This document shows, piece by piece, positions 11,643 through 23,127 of a stretch of 64,000 nucleotides of DNA (its first letter is position 1; each line of letters starts with the position of its first letter). Under the pieces are notes generated by a model. That model worked only from the letters and a program-made list of their open reading frames with translations. It did not search any database and was not told where the DNA came from. A program made the position numbers and the translations under genes. Origin of the DNA: Zea mays (taxonomy: Eukaryota; Streptophyta; Magnoliopsida; Poales; Poaceae). The stretch spans positions 111,753,789-111,817,788 of the forward strand of contig NC_050101.1 of the NCBI RefSeq assembly GCF_902167145.1. Reading direction: 5' to 3'.

Positions 11643-12799
11643 CACCGAGCGGAAGAGGTGGCGGCGCAAGGGGCAGGGAGGGCGGTTTCCTCTTCTCTGG
11701 CTAAGTCTCTCGGGTTGCGAAAACCTAAGAGGGAGGCAGGAGGCGGAGCAAAGAACCGTCACCAGACCCTCTCCCGGGTTTCCTTTTTCCTCTTTCTCTC
11801 TCTTGCAACAGGGACCGGGAAAGGGGGATACCCCGAAAAGGATCCTTCCCCGTGAAGGAACCAGGCTTCGAGCCTCCCTACTGATCAGAGGTTCGAAGGC
11901 TGGCCCCCTGGAAGGGTTCGACAGCTGCCTCAGATCGCGTGGGCCCTACACCCACTACTGGTCAGAGGTTCAAAGGTCGGCACCTCGGAAGGGTTCCACG
12001 GCCGCCTCAGGCTACTCGGGCTCCGCGCCCATTACTGATTAGGGGTTCGAAGGCTGGCCTCCGAAGGGTTCACAGCCACCTCACACGCCGAGCGAAGGAT
12101 GACCATGGGTACGTTCGATACATAACCAAGGCTCGGGCTGCGCTCCCGAGGTACCCTAGGACATTTCTGAGACCAGCGGGAACGATCTTGTAACGGAATC
12201 CCATCAGAGGGAGGCATCGAGCCCTCGGACCCCGTTGCCAGGGGACCGGGTCCGGCAGATCACCCGCAGGTACTTTTGGGCGTGCCTCTGGGCCCCTAGC
12301 CGACCCCTAACGAACGGGGCACGGACGTCCACTCGGATTACCCGCTTGCAGCTCACCGGAGACACCATGTTCGGCGCCCATCGAGGGCAACATGGCGCTT
12401 TCCCCCCTCCTCCTTGCGGAAAGGCGATGCAGGGGCGTATGTAAAAAAGTCGAGTCTGTCCCTGATCGCCCTCTCGCCCTGTGCAGAGGCTCGGGGGCTG
12501 CTCTCGCAAACCTGGCTCCGGCCAAACCGTTGACAGCGTCAACATACCAGCCCGAGAACTTGGGACCCGACCGTACACCCGGGCTACAGCCAGCTCGCAT
12601 GAGGGAACAACCAGACCAGCCGATGCATTACTCAAGGCATTAAGACCTCGAAGGAGTAAAACCACTCCTCCGAGGCCTCGGGGGCTACACCCGGCGGGTG
12701 CGCTCGCGCGCACCCACCGGAACAAAATGCAACCGAGAAAGGCTGGTCCCCTTGCAAAAAAGTGCGACGAAAGCCTCCAAGCGAGTGCTAACACTCCCT
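11643..12799. other. Noncoding region upstream of the antisense gene
   Basis: About 1.15 kb between the antisense start codon and the polypurine tract. It holds the tandem repeats at 11881-12090 and otherwise no supported coding. On the minus strand it is the only element DNA between the 3' LTR and the antisense gene, so it is the likely promoter region. Confidence 0.6.
11881..12090. repeat. Three imperfect ~78-bp tandem repeats
   Basis: Three diverged units start near 11881, 11959 and 12036. Each begins with a form of CTGATCAGAGGTTCGAAGG and continues with GGAAGGGTTC and a GCCTCA segment. They lie about 240-450 bp upstream of the antisense ATG. Confidence 0.75.
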
Positions 12800-12817
12800 T
12801 CGAGGCTCGGGGGCTAC
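12800..12817 (+). other. Polypurine tract region of the Huck-like element
   Basis: TCGAGGCTCGGGGGCTAC directly precedes the 3' LTR. The G-rich run is the likely plus-strand primer. Confidence 0.65.
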
Positions 12818-14506
12818 TGTCGGGGACCATAATTAGGGGTACCCTCAAGGCTCCTAATTCTCAGCTGGTAACCCCCATCAGCATAAAGCTGCAAAGGCCT
12901 GATGGGTGCGACTAAGTCAGGGATCAGTCCATTCGAGCGACTCGATCACGCCTCGCCCGAGCCTAGCCTCGGACAAGGGCAGCCGACCCCGGAGGATTTC
13001 CGTCTCGCCCGAGGCCCCCCTCCAACGGCGAACATATTTCCGGCTCGCCCGAGGCCCTGCCTTCGCTAAGAAGCAACCCTGACCAAATCGCCGCACCAAC
13101 CGACCAAATCGCAGGAGCATTTAATGCAAAGGTGGCCTGACACCTTTATCCTGACGCGCGCCCCCCAGCCGGCAGAGCCGAAGTGACCGCCGTCACTTCA
13201 CCGCTCCACTGACCGGCCTGACAGAAGGACAGCGCCGCCTGCGCCACTCCGACTGCGGTGCCACTTGACAGAGTGAGACTGACAGGCAGTCAGGCCCGGC
13301 CGAAGGCACCATAGGAAGCTCCGCTTCGCCCGACCCAGGGCTCAGACTCGGGCTAAGTCCCGGAAGACGGGCAAACTCCGCTCCGCCCGACCCAGGGCTC
13401 GGACTCGGGCTAAGTCCCGGAAGACGGCGAACTCCGCTCCGCCCGACCCAGGGCTCGGACTCGGGCTAAGTCCCGGAAGACGACGAACTCCGCTCCGCCC
13501 GACCCAGGGCTCGGACTCGGGCTAAGTCCCGGAAGACGGCGAACTCCGCTCCGCCCGACCCAGGGCTCGGACTCGGGCTAAGTCCCGGAAGACGGCGAAC
13601 TCCGCTCCGCCCGACCCAGGGCTCGGACTCGGGCTCAGCCCCAGAAGACGACGAACTCCGCTTCGCCCGACCCCAGGGCTCGGACTCCGCCCTGGCCTCA
13701 GCCGACGGCCTCCGCCTCGCCCGACCCAGGGGCTCGGACTCGACCTCGACCACGGAAGGCAGACTCAACCTCGGCTTCGGAGGAGCTTCCACATCGCCCA
13801 ACCTAGGGCGCAGACCAGCCACGTCAACAGGAGGCACCATCATCGCCCTACCCCGAGCTGACTCAGGCCGCAGGATACAAGACCGGTGTCCCATCTGGTT
13901 CGCTCCGCCAGATAAGCAATGATGGCGCCCCGCATACTCTGTGACGACAGCGGCTCTCAGCCCCCTTACGGAAGCAAGAGGACGTCAGCAAGGACTCAAC
14001 CGCTCCGACAGCTGTCCCTCCACCAGGCTCCATCGCTCCTCCGACGGCCACGACATCACACCAGCTGGGTGCCAAAATCTCTCCGGCTGCCACAACGGCA
14101 TGTACTTAGGGCGCTAGCTCTCCTCCGCTAGACACGTAGCACTCTGCTACACCCCCCATTGTACACCTGGATCCTCTCCTTACGCCTATAAAAGGAAGGA
14201 CCAGGGCCCTCTTAGAGAGGGTTGGCCGCGCGGGGACGAGGACGAGACAGGCGCTCGCTTGGGGCCGCTCGCTCCCTCTCCCGCGTGGACGCTTGTAACC
14301 CCCTACTGCAAGCGCACCCGACCTGGGCACAGGATGAACACGAAGGCCGCGGGATTCCCACCTCTCTCACGTCGGTCTCCGGCCGCCTCGCTCTCCCCCT
14401 TCGCGCTCGCCCTCGCGCTCGCCCTCGCGCTCGACCCATCTGGGCTGGGGCACGCGGCGACATTCACTCGTCGGCCCGGGGACCCCCCGGTCTCGAAACG
14501 CCGACA
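12818..14506 (+). repeat. 3' LTR of the Huck-like element
   Basis: The LTR is 1689 bp, nearly identical to 2321-3997, with the 56-bp tandem array at 13319-13714 and a TATA box at 14186-14195. It is followed by the TSD CTACT (14507-14511). Visible differences from the 5' LTR are mostly transitions plus one 12-bp repeat unit. Confidence 0.93.
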
Positions 14507-14520
14507 CTACTGGTATATTA

Positions 14521-14743
14521 TTAGAGTGTTTGGTTTGAAGGATGAGCTAGTCCATCATCTTCTCACTCCTCACTTTTTTGTTTGGTTTGTGGAATGGAAT
14601 GAGTTGATCCATCATCACCTCATTCCTCATAGTTAATAAGTTAGTACTAATATGAGGATTGAGGTCATCCCACCAAATTTGAGGAATGGATCCATGATGC
14701 ACCACCTCATTTTAGATGAAATGATACCTCAAACCAAACACTC
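14521..14743. mobile_element. Tourist-like MITE in the outer element's protease
   Basis: About 223 bp bounded by inverted ends: GAGTGTTTGGTTTGAAGG at the left and the complement of CCTCAAACCAAACACTCC at the right. It has no coding capacity. Flanks suggest a TTA-type TSD, with the right copy now CTA. Removing it restores the protease frame of the outer element (codons for Ser-His-Asn-Ile-Pro). The TSD and ends fit PIF/Harbinger MITEs. Confidence 0.8.
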
Positions 14744-16064
14744 CCTATGTGATTCTACCCATGATGCAGTCAAAAAAGAATGCGTTGCTCCAGTATCAAA
14801 TAAGACATTTGCAGAATGGTACTCGACTGAAAACGTACCTAATGCCACTCCTGGAGTCTCCTGGATTGTGTCGGCCTCCAAGTGGTTCACCTTTCCATAC
14901 TGGGCACGAGGTTGCCCACGGTTGTTGCCTCCTTGCTGCATTGGATTCTGTCTAACTGGGGTATTGGGAGCTGGTTGCTTCTGAGTTGCTTTCTTTGGGC
15001 AATGATTCGCCCAATGGCCTTGTTCTCCACAGTGGAAACATGCACGACTTCCTCCTTGCGCTGGCGCTGCTTGGTTGTTCTGGTTGGTTGCTGGGTCAGG
15101 AAGATGGGCTGCCTGGTTGCTCTCACGCTGGTATTGATTTCCTCCCTGCTGGATATTCTGACGGTACTGCTGCTGCTGCTGAGGAAACTACCTCTGGTTC
15201 TGCTGCTGCTGGTTCTGACGCTGATGCTGGTGCTGGTGACCTTGCCTGAATGGCTGAGGTGGGTTGCCTGAGTAGTGAGGACGGCTTCTACTCCCAACTT
15301 GAGATCCACCAATCTTACGCTTCCTGTCCTCATTCTCTCGACGCTTCCTTTCTGTCATGATTTCTCTGTCGATCAGATGCTAGAAGGTAGGGAAGGTGTG
15401 GTTCATCAGCTGATAATGGGGGGATGAACCAATCCTCTCAAGAAGCGGTACTGCCTCTTGGCATCCGTGTTGACATCTTTTGGGGCATAACGTGACAGCT
15501 GCAGAAACTTGTCCCTATACTCACTGACAGATAGGGGACCTTGCTTCAGGGCGAGAAACTCCTCCTTCCTCACTATCATCAGTCCCTCGGGCACATGGTA
15601 GCGACGGAAGTTGTCCCTGAATTCTTCCCAAGTGATAGCTTCAGGGTTGGCATGGGTGGCGAGGTAAGACTCCCACCAAGACTGTGCTGCTCTCCTCAGC
15701 TGTCAGGGACCATACAACACCTTCTCACGATCGTTGCACTGAGCAGTGTGCAACTCATGCTCCACGATATGCAGCCAATCTTCGGTGTCCATGGGGTCAG
15801 CAGAGTGAGCAAAGACTGGGGGATGGCCCCTCATGAATTCTGCCCGCTTATCTCTAGGCACTTGTGGCATCTGAACTTGCACTGGAGGCTGAGGTGGTGG
15901 TGGCTGCTGCTGCACCTGCTGCATAGCTGCTAAGGTCTGTCTGATTGCCTGAATTGCTTGAGTCTGCATTAAGAACATCTGCTCAATGGTCATCGGTGGT
16001 GGCGGTGGCAAATGCTGCTGCAGGGCTGAGCACGCCTCGCACCTCTGCACCTGTTCTCGGACAT
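14744..16064 (-). pseudogene. gag: Outer element gag and start of protease
   Basis: The gag ATG is at 16064 on the minus strand. A deletion near 16025 breaks the frame early. The gag body is then readable: PPPPPMTIEQMFLMQTQ, RDKRAEFMRGHPP (15860-15820) and EEFLALKQGPLSVSEYRDKF (15570-15510). A TGA follows VLYGP near 15703 and another frameshift lies near 15410. The zinc knuckle [10 protein letters not shown] is near 15040-15000. The protease DTGATHSF is near 14790 and runs to the MITE at 14743; the rest is at 2320-1900. It is collinear with 34301-35650 of the plus-strand relative. The product would be capsid and protease, but this copy is dead. Confidence 0.88.
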
Positions 16065-16417
16065 CTGCGGAAATCACACATATATATCAAATCTGACTCT
16101 GTAGTCTTTCAGTATAAGAAAAGATGTATAGAAAATCCTCATGGCACTGAACAAATGACCATCTTCACTGACAGCTTCTCAGGTAAAGAGAAAAGTGGAA
16201 GTAAATGGATTACCCAACTAAATAACTGACTTTATTAATAACTACACCAAGTTGCAGGGGACATCCACACCTTGGTGACAATCATTACAAAGATCCAACT
16301 TCAGTACATGTCCATCATAACAAGCATCCAACATAAGATAAAAAAATTAACTCTAACTAAGATTGAATAGACTAAGACACTGAACTAAGCATTATTACAG
16401 ACTCCGACACTGTCGAT
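16065..16417. other. Noncoding spacer between orf0 and gag, outer element
   Basis: AT-rich, no coding seen. On the minus strand it ends in GTGATTTCCGCAG immediately before the gag ATG, like a plant 3' splice site. Confidence 0.55.
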
Positions 16418-17443
16418 CTAGGGATCAAAATCTATCTGGGTCCTGCAGTCCAGGGTACCATAGTCGAAGCGATCACGGGGCGCTGAACGGTAAGGGTGCT
16501 GAATTCCGACAAGGGTGGGAGAACCACCATCCAGATAGTGGTGTGTTGTGCACTCTGCACGCAACTCCGCAACCTCCGCCCGAACCTTGCCCAACTCGTC
16601 AAGAGCGTGGTCCAACTCTGTGTTGAGCACGGCGACTAGATTGACCATGTTGTTCAGTCTGGGATTGCCCTCACCAACTAGCGAGACAATCACACCTCCA
16701 GCACTACCGGTCGAACGGCGAGGGTAGTACTTCAGGTCAAGGCCATCAGCTACCCCACTGAACAACGAGCAATACTGAGAAAGTGCCCGTCGTGCTGCAT
16801 CTTGCATGGCTGCCTCGGCAGTATCCCTCTCAGTAATAGAATAGTGCTCTGAGAAGGCCTCTGCACCCTGGAGATCATCGTCCAGACGGCGCACCAAGCA
16901 AGTAGCCTCCCACTGGTCCGGGTATAGCCCGCGATTATGCTGGTAGACTACACAACGGTACTCGATAGACCAGGTGTGTCGATCGAAGGCCCGATGCAAC
17001 AGGGTATCGAGAGCATCGTGGAAGTGACACCCGCGAGCAGCGTCACGAGTGATGGGTCTAGCAATCCATCCCTCCGGCTCCGACTCCTCTGAGCGCTCCG
17101 TGCCGTGGCTCGAACTGCCACCGGCGTCGTCGTTGTCTCTATCTCCATCAGGGTCTCCTTTATCAGCCGGGATGCCCTGTGGTGGTGCAGGGGGCATCTC
17201 TGGCTGAGGTGCAGGGAAAGGTGGCCTCTCAGACTCCACCTCCCGCTGAGGCGAGGGGGAAGGGTCCTGTTGCTCCTGCTCCTGCTCCTGGCGTCGGCAC
17301 TCCTGCTCCTCGTGCAGGCGATGATGCAGTCTCTCCAGGTGACTGGACTGACCTGACACTGTGCGACACAGTGGACGCTCCGCCAGGCGAGAAGGCAAAA
17401 AGGGGATCACAGACTTACGTGCAGTGCACCAGATACGTGCCAT
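16418..17443 (-). CDS. orf0 of the outer Tekay-like element, 341 aa
   Basis: An uninterrupted ORF between primer binding site and gag, in the same orientation as gag. It resembles the 337-aa ORF at 32884-33897 along its whole length; shared blocks include LPSRLAERPL, GQSSHLERLHHRL, ARPITRDAARGCHFHDALDT, RHTWS.EYRCVVYQH, WEATCLVR, AMQDAARRALS.YCS, DGLDLKYYPRR and VGEGNPRL. Between blocks is a variable Gln/Pro/Asp/Ser-rich linker (about residues 50-120). The C-terminus (about 270-305) looks like a heptad coiled coil. There are no zinc finger, protease or membrane segments. It remains open although gag and pol of the same element are broken. Function unknown; it might be an accessory nucleic-acid or Gag-associated protein. 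The start is chosen by homology. Confidence 0.75.
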   Translation of the reverse strand: MARIWCTARKSVIPFLPSRLAERPLCRTVSGQSSHLERLHHRLHEEQECRRQEQEQEQQDPSPSPQREVESERPPFPAPQPEMPPAPPQGIPADKGDPDGDRDNDDAGGSSSHGTERSEESEPEGWIARPITRDAARGCHFHDALDTLLHRAFDRHTWSIEYRCVVYQHNRGLYPDQWEATCLVRRLDDDLQGAEAFSEHYSITERDTAEAAMQDAARRALSQYCSLFSGVADGLDLKYYPRRSTGSAGGVIVSLVGEGNPRLNNMVNLVAVLNTELDHALDELGKVRAEVAELRAECTTHHYLDGGSPTLVGIQHPYRSAPRDRFDYGTLDCRTQIDFDP

Positions 17444-17662
17444 CTACAAAAGACATCTTAAGCACAAGAGTAAGAGTGGAACTATGAGACCAGGAAGTAA
17501 ACAGAAAGAAAAGTGAGATAAATTTTTTTGAGATAAGTAGATAACATAGAGTTGGTCAAGATGACCAACTTTTGAAAGAACTCTAAGGTCAAGGTAAGAG
17601 TAGGGGTCTATAGTCCTTAGGGCGACCATTCTAGTCTAGGTTAGCAGTCCTACAGTCAGCAA

Positions 17663-17675
17663 GGCTTTGATACCA
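17663..17675 (-). other. Primer binding site of the outer element
   Basis: On the minus strand TGGTATCAAAGCC follows the LTR end by 4 bp. It differs by one base from the plant initiator-Met tRNA complement TGGTATCAGAGCC. The same variant is at 32628-32640. Confidence 0.85.
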
Positions 17676-17679
17676 CTTA

Positions 17680-19167
17680 TGTCACACCTGGTTTTGGAAG
17701 GCAAACCGAATGCGAACCATGTACGTGCCAGGATCAGAAATTCACGTACACAGTGATTACATAATTGGACATCATCACACAATGCTCAAAATAAATAGCG
17801 GAAGGGTACTTTATTACATCAAGATGTCCAAGACATCCACAGAGTCTAATACATAACCATTTTTCAACATAAATATCAAAGTGCGGAATTACGAAACGTA
17901 GATGCTAAGCCTACATAGGCAGCTGACTAGGGGTTTGCCACTAAGAAAGAACTAGAACTCGTCGTACTCTTAGAACTCCTCAAAGTCCTCCATGTTTCCA
18001 GCATCACCTCCTGAGCACTGAGTATAGTGGGGACAACCTGGGGTGGGGTGATTTGTAAATCAAGGGTGAGTACACATCAACGTACTCAGCTATTGTCCCG
18101 TTTGGCTAAAGTGGACTAGCTGTATATGGGGTTGAGGTTAAGCAGTTGCTTTTAAGTTAGTCAATTATTTATTATTATTAGTAGAGCCAACTTTTAGTAA
18201 TAAACCCAGCTATTACCCAAAAGTACTTCCTCAAAAGAGGTAATACCAGAGATCAGATTTTATAACATCATTGTTAATCATCATCATAAAAGTATCCAAA
18301 GTTCTTCTAATCAAAGAGGATCCCAAGGCTGCTCTTAACCGTGAGCTCGGCTGATATACCAGTTTTTAACACTCTGCAGAGGTTGTACACTTTACCCACA
18401 AGTCGTGATCCCTTTCCAGCCTGGGTTGTACATACCCAATCTTCACTACCGAGGTGAATGGCCAAGGATACACTATGTAGCCTTTACAAAGACTCCCCTG
18501 GTGCATAGCTGCTCGTTAGGTTTCGCCAGTCGTACAAACGCAGTACACCTCCCCAAGGTGGGTGACTAACAAAACCAAATCAAAAGAACCTCTGCACCCC
18601 AACCTTGGCAGAGCGAGCACTACGCCCCGGCCCCCATTGATGGCCCTCCGGCAAAGCCAACTACACCCACAGGTTCATCTAATTATTCAGCTAAGGGCGT
18701 CCCATTCCACCCTCATGGTTGTACTGTTATCCCGGGTGGTCACTCCACGAACAGGTCCTTACGGAGAGGTACTCAGGAAAAAGGCTTGAGCCCCCTAATG
18801 TATCACAAGATCATCCACATAATCAGGATAACAGTATCGTATCATAAATGTTCACATCATGTTCATTGATTATGTTAAGGCAATAGCAACATGCTAACCA
18901 TGATAACCCAAAAGGTAAACAAGGATAAGGTAAATAGAAAGCTAGTCAATCCTTAGGTTTCATATAGTAAAGTGGGACAGTGAATTATAAAGTAAGTAGG
19001 ACATATTAGGTCAGAGGACACTTGCCTTTACCAGGTTGTTGCTCATGGAGGTCTCCAACAACACACTCGGGAACCTCGGACTGCTCGTTGTCTAAATAAA
19101 GCGAGCATGCATTCAATACATTTGGAAAGTACAAAAGAACAACACACCAAACATGTACAAACATAGG
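17680..19167 (-). repeat. Outer element LTR, 3' third
   Basis: The LTR end, read leftwards, is TGTGACA at 17686-17680. 17680-19108 mirrors 19108 through the left-edge LTR at 1-1431. It is cut at 19163-19167 (ATAGG) by the copia insertion and resumes at 28423. Confidence 0.88.
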
Positions 19168-19372
19168 TGAAAGGGAATTAGGCTTACACCTATTTCCTAA
19201 TTGATTTTGGTGGTTGAACTGCCCAACACAAATAATTGGACTAACTAGTTTGCTCTAGATTATATGTTCTATAGGTGCCAAAGGTTCATCTACAACTATA
19301 CTAAATCGACTGTCCGGAATACCGTAGATTATTCCGGACAGGAGAAGCTTTTTGGAAAATCAGGCCAAGCAC

Positions 19373-19746
19373 GGACCGTCCGAGGCTTTGCAGCGGACCG
19401 TCCGCGACACCTAAATAACCCTCGGACAAAACCAATGCAAAAACATGTGTCTCTACTGCGGACCGTCCGATGGAAGAGCAAGCACTGTCCGAGACCACGC
19501 GCGGACCGTCCGATAGGTGAGGAACCGAAAACCCGAAGGTGACGGGTTCGGACAAATGAATTATAGCGTCCTCGCGGACCGTCCGGGGTGCATGACCGGA
19601 CCGTCCGCGACTGGCTTTATCTGACATCTGATGACGCATTAAATGCAATATAGCCGTTGATATAGCCGTTACTGCTGACCGTTGCGTTTTCAGCCGTTGA
19701 TCAACAGGGGCGGACCGTCCGGACCAGGCAGGCGGACCGTCCGCGG
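19373..19746 (+). repeat. Cluster of GGACCGTCCG motifs in the copia LTR
   Basis: About eight copies of GGACCGTCCG, usually preceded by GC and followed by CGAC or a near variant, lie upstream of the TATA box. The 3' LTR cluster is 27388-27783 and includes mutated copies. Adjacent copies can pair with each other because the motif is nearly self-complementary. Confidence 0.85.
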
Positions 19747-19784
19747 TCGGCAGAAAGGAGCAACGGCTAGGAAGTGGTTGGTGG

Positions 19785-19794
19785 CTATAAATAC
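19785..19794 (+). promoter_or_regulatory. TATA box of the copia 5' LTR
   Basis: CTATAAATAC; same sequence at 27823-27832 in the 3' LTR. Likely core promoter. Confidence 0.75.
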
Positions 19795-20381
19795 AACCCC
19801 AACCACCTCCATTTAAATCATCCAAGCATTCCAACCTTCAACATTCAATACAAGAGCTAGCAATCCATTCCAAGACACAATCAAAGCCTCCAATCTCTCC
19901 AAGTTCCACAATTGAGACAAGTGATCATTAGTGATTAATGACTTGTGAGAAAGAGTGATCCGTGTGTTATTTGTCGCTCTTGTCGCTTGGCTTTTGCAAT
20001 CGTGCTTTCTTCCTTCCCATTCTTATTCTCAAGGCACTTGTAATCAAAGCAAGAGACACTAAGTTTGTAGTGATCCTTGTGGGGTCTAAGTGACCCGTTT
20101 GATTAATGAGAAAACTCACTCGGTCTAAGTGACCGTTTGAGAGAGGGAAAGGGTTGAAAGAAACCCGGTCTTTGTGACCACCTCAACGGGGAGTAGGTTT
20201 GAAAGAACCGAACCTCGGTAAAACAAATCATTGTGTCTCGTTCTTTATTTGCTCACGATTTGTTTTGCGCCCTCTCCCTCGGACTCGTTTACATTTCTAA
20301 CGCTAACCCGGCTTGTAGTTGTGATTAAGTTTGTAAATTTCAGATTCGCCCTATTCACCCCCCCTCTAGGCGACTTTCAAT

Positions 20382-20394
20382 TGGTATCAGAGCC
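20382..20394 (+). other. Primer binding site of the copia element (initiator Met tRNA)
   Basis: TGGTATCAGAGCC lies 2 bp after the 5' LTR and is the canonical plant copia primer site. Confidence 0.92.
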
Positions 20395-20424
20395 TGGTGC
20401 TTCATTAGAGCCTAACCGCTCGAA

Positions 20425-23114
20425 TTGATGTCGGGAGATCACGCCAAGAAGGAGATGGAGACCGGCGAAAAGCCCACTACAAGCCACGGGAAGACTTCAT
20501 CGGAAGAGTGCCGCAACAAGAGGAAGGAGAAGAAAGACTCCTCCAAAGGGAAGGAGAAGAAATCTCCCTCACACAACAAAGAGAAGAAGGAGAAATCTTC
20601 CCGCAAGCCGCATCGGAGTGGGGACAAGAAAAAGAGGATGAGGAAGGTGGTCTACTACGAGACCGATTCTTCATCGACATCCACCTCCGGCTCCGACGCG
20701 GCGTCCGTCACTTCTAAGTGCCAAGAGCGCAAGAAGTATAGTAAGATTCCCCTACGCTACCCTCGCATTTCTAAACATACACCTTTACTTTCCGTCCCAT
20801 TAGGCAAACCACCAACGTTTGATGGTGAAGATTATGCTAGGTGGAGTGATATGATGCGATATCACCTAACCTCACTCCACAAAAGTATATGGGATATTAT
20901 TGAGTTTGGTGTACAGGTACCATTCGTAGGGGATGAAGACTACGACAAGGACGAAGTGGCCCAAATCGAGCACTTCAACTCTCAAGCCACCACTATACTC
21001 CTCACCTCTCTAAGTCGAGAGGAGTATAACAAGGTGCAAAGGTTGAAGAGTGCGAAGGAGATTTGGGACGTACTCAAGACCGCGCACGAGGGAGATGAGC
21101 TAACCAAGATCACCAAGCGGGAGACGATCGAGGGGGAGCTCGGTCGCTTCCGGCTTCGCAAAGGAGAAGAGCCACAAGACATGTACAACCGGCTCAAAAC
21201 CTTGGTGAACCAAGTCGCAACCTCGGGAGCAAAAAGTGGGATGACCACGAGGTGGTTAAGGTTATTCTTAGATCACTTATTTTCCTTAACCACACTCAAG
21301 TTCAATTAATTCGTGGTAATCCTAGATATACACTAATGACTCCCGAGGAAGTAATCAGGAATTTTGTGAGCTTTGAGTATATGATGAAGGGCTCGAAGAA
21401 AATCAACGAGCTAGATGATCCCTCCACATCCGAAGCACAACCGGTCGCATTTAAGGCGACGGAGGAGAAGAAGGAGGAGTCTACACCGAGTAGACAACCA
21501 ATCGACGCCTCAAAGCTCGACAATGAGGAAATGGCGCTCATCATCAAGACCTTCCGCCAAATCCTCAAACAAAGGAGGGGGAAGGACTACAAACCCCGCT
21601 CCAAGAAAGTGTGCTACAAATGTGGTAAGCCCGGTCATTTTATTGCAAAATGTCCAATATCTAGTGACAGTGACAGGGGCGACGACAAGAAGGGCAAGAG
21701 GAGAGAAAAGAAGAGGTGCTACAAGAAGAAGGGCGGCGATGCCCAAGTTTGCCGGGAGTGGGACTCCGACGAGAGCTCCACCGACTCCTCCTCCGACGAG
21801 GACGCCGCCAACATCGCCGTCACCAAGGGTCTTCTCTTCCCCAACGTCGGCCACAAGTGCCTTATGGCAAAGGACGACAAAAAGAAGAAGTTTAAATCCA
21901 AATCCTCCACTAAATATGAGTCTTCTAGTGATGATAATGCTAGTGATGAGGAGGATAACTTGCGCACTCTTTTTGCCAATCTTAACATGGAACAAAAGGA
22001 AAAATTAAATGAATTAATTAGTGCTATTCATGAGAAGGATGATCTCTTGGACTCTCAAGAGGACTTTCTAATTAAAGAAAATAAGAAACATGTTAAGGTT
22101 AAAAATGCTTACGCTCTAGAAGTAGAAAAATGTGAAAAACTATCTAGTGAGCTAAGCACTTGCCATGACACTATTGCCAACCTTAGAAATGAAAATGCTA
22201 AATTAATTGCTAAGGTTGATTCTAATGCTTGTAATGTTTCAATTCCCAATCTTAGAGATAATAATGATGATTTAATTGCTAAGATTGAAGAATTGAATGA
22301 TTCTCTTGCTAGCCTTAGAGTAGAAAATGAAAACTTGATTGCTAAGGCCAAAGAACTAGATGTTTGCAATGTTACAATTTCCGATCTTAGAGATAACAAT
22401 GATATTTTGCGTGCTAAGATCGTTGAACTTAATTCATGCAAACCCTCTACATCTATTGTTGAGCATGTATCTATTTGTACTAGATGTAGAGATGTTGATA
22501 TTAATGCTATTCATGATCACATGGCTTTAATTAAACAACAAAATGATCATATAGAAAAATTAGATGCTAAAATTGCCGAGCATAACTTAGAAAATGAGAA
22601 ATTTAAATTTGCTCGTAGTATGCTTTATAATGGGAGACGCCCTAGCATTAAGGATGGCATTGGCTTCCAAAGGGGAGACAATGTCAAAATTAGTGCCCCT
22701 CCTAAGAAATTATCCAACTTTGTTAAGGGCAAGGCTCCCATGCCTCAGGATAACAAGGGTTACATTTTGTACCCTGCCGGTTACCCCGAGAGCAAAATTA
22801 GGAGAATTCATTCTAGGAAGTCTCACTCTGGCCCTAATCATGCTTTTATGTATAAGGGTGAGACATCTAGTTCTAGGCAACCAACCCGTGCTAAGTTGCC
22901 TAAGAAGAAAACTCCTAGTGCATCAAATGATCATGACATTTCTTTTAAAACTTTTGATGCATCATATGTTTTGACTAACAAATCCGGCAAGGTTGTTGCC
23001 AAGTATGTTGGGGGCAAACACAAGAGCTCCAAAACTTGTGTTTGGGTTCCCAAAGTTCTTGTTTCTAATGCCAAAGGACCCAAAACCATTTGGGTACCTA
23101 AAGTCAAGAACTAA
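20425..23114 (+). pseudogene. gag: Sirevirus gag, one frameshift
   Basis: ATG 20425 opens a very basic N-terminus (KEKKDSSKGKEKKSPSH), then the copia gag core (KPPTFDGEDYARWSDMMRYH; EIWDVLKTAHEG). A single missing base near 21215, in the stretch between NQV and the LGS/KWDDHEVV segment, shifts the frame. The second frame continues from 21217 to TAA 23112-23114. It contains the zinc knuckle CYKCGKPGHFIAKC (about 21613-21654), an acidic/serine-rich part, and a long coiled coil (about 21970-22600) made of repeated I/L.N.LR.EN.LIAK units. Gag packages element RNA. The long coiled-coil extension is typical of Sireviruses. With the deletion, this copy would make only a truncated Gag. Confidence 0.9.
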
Positions 23115-23127
23115 ATTTGTTTTGTAG

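Larger units (their letters stand above)
2321..14506 (+). mobile_element. Huck-like Ty3/gypsy retrotransposon with internal pol deletion
   Basis: Two nearly identical LTRs (2321-3997 and 12818-14506), both starting TGTCGGGG and ending CCGACA, enclose gag, a truncated pol and an antisense multi-exon gene. The TSD is CTACT on both sides (2316-2320 and 14507-14511). The insertion splits the protease of the outer minus-strand element; removing it and the adjacent MITE rejoins the protease reading frame. RT, RNase H and integrase are nearly all gone, so this copy cannot move by itself. The name Huck is recalled from the LTR start and size. The two LTRs look nearly identical by eye, which suggests a young insertion. 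Confidence 0.92.
19168..20379 (+). repeat. 5' LTR of the copia element
   Basis: Begins TGAAAGGGAATTAGG and ends GGCGACTTTCA. It contains about eight copies of GGACCGTCCG and a TATA box at 19785-19794. Confidence 0.94.
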
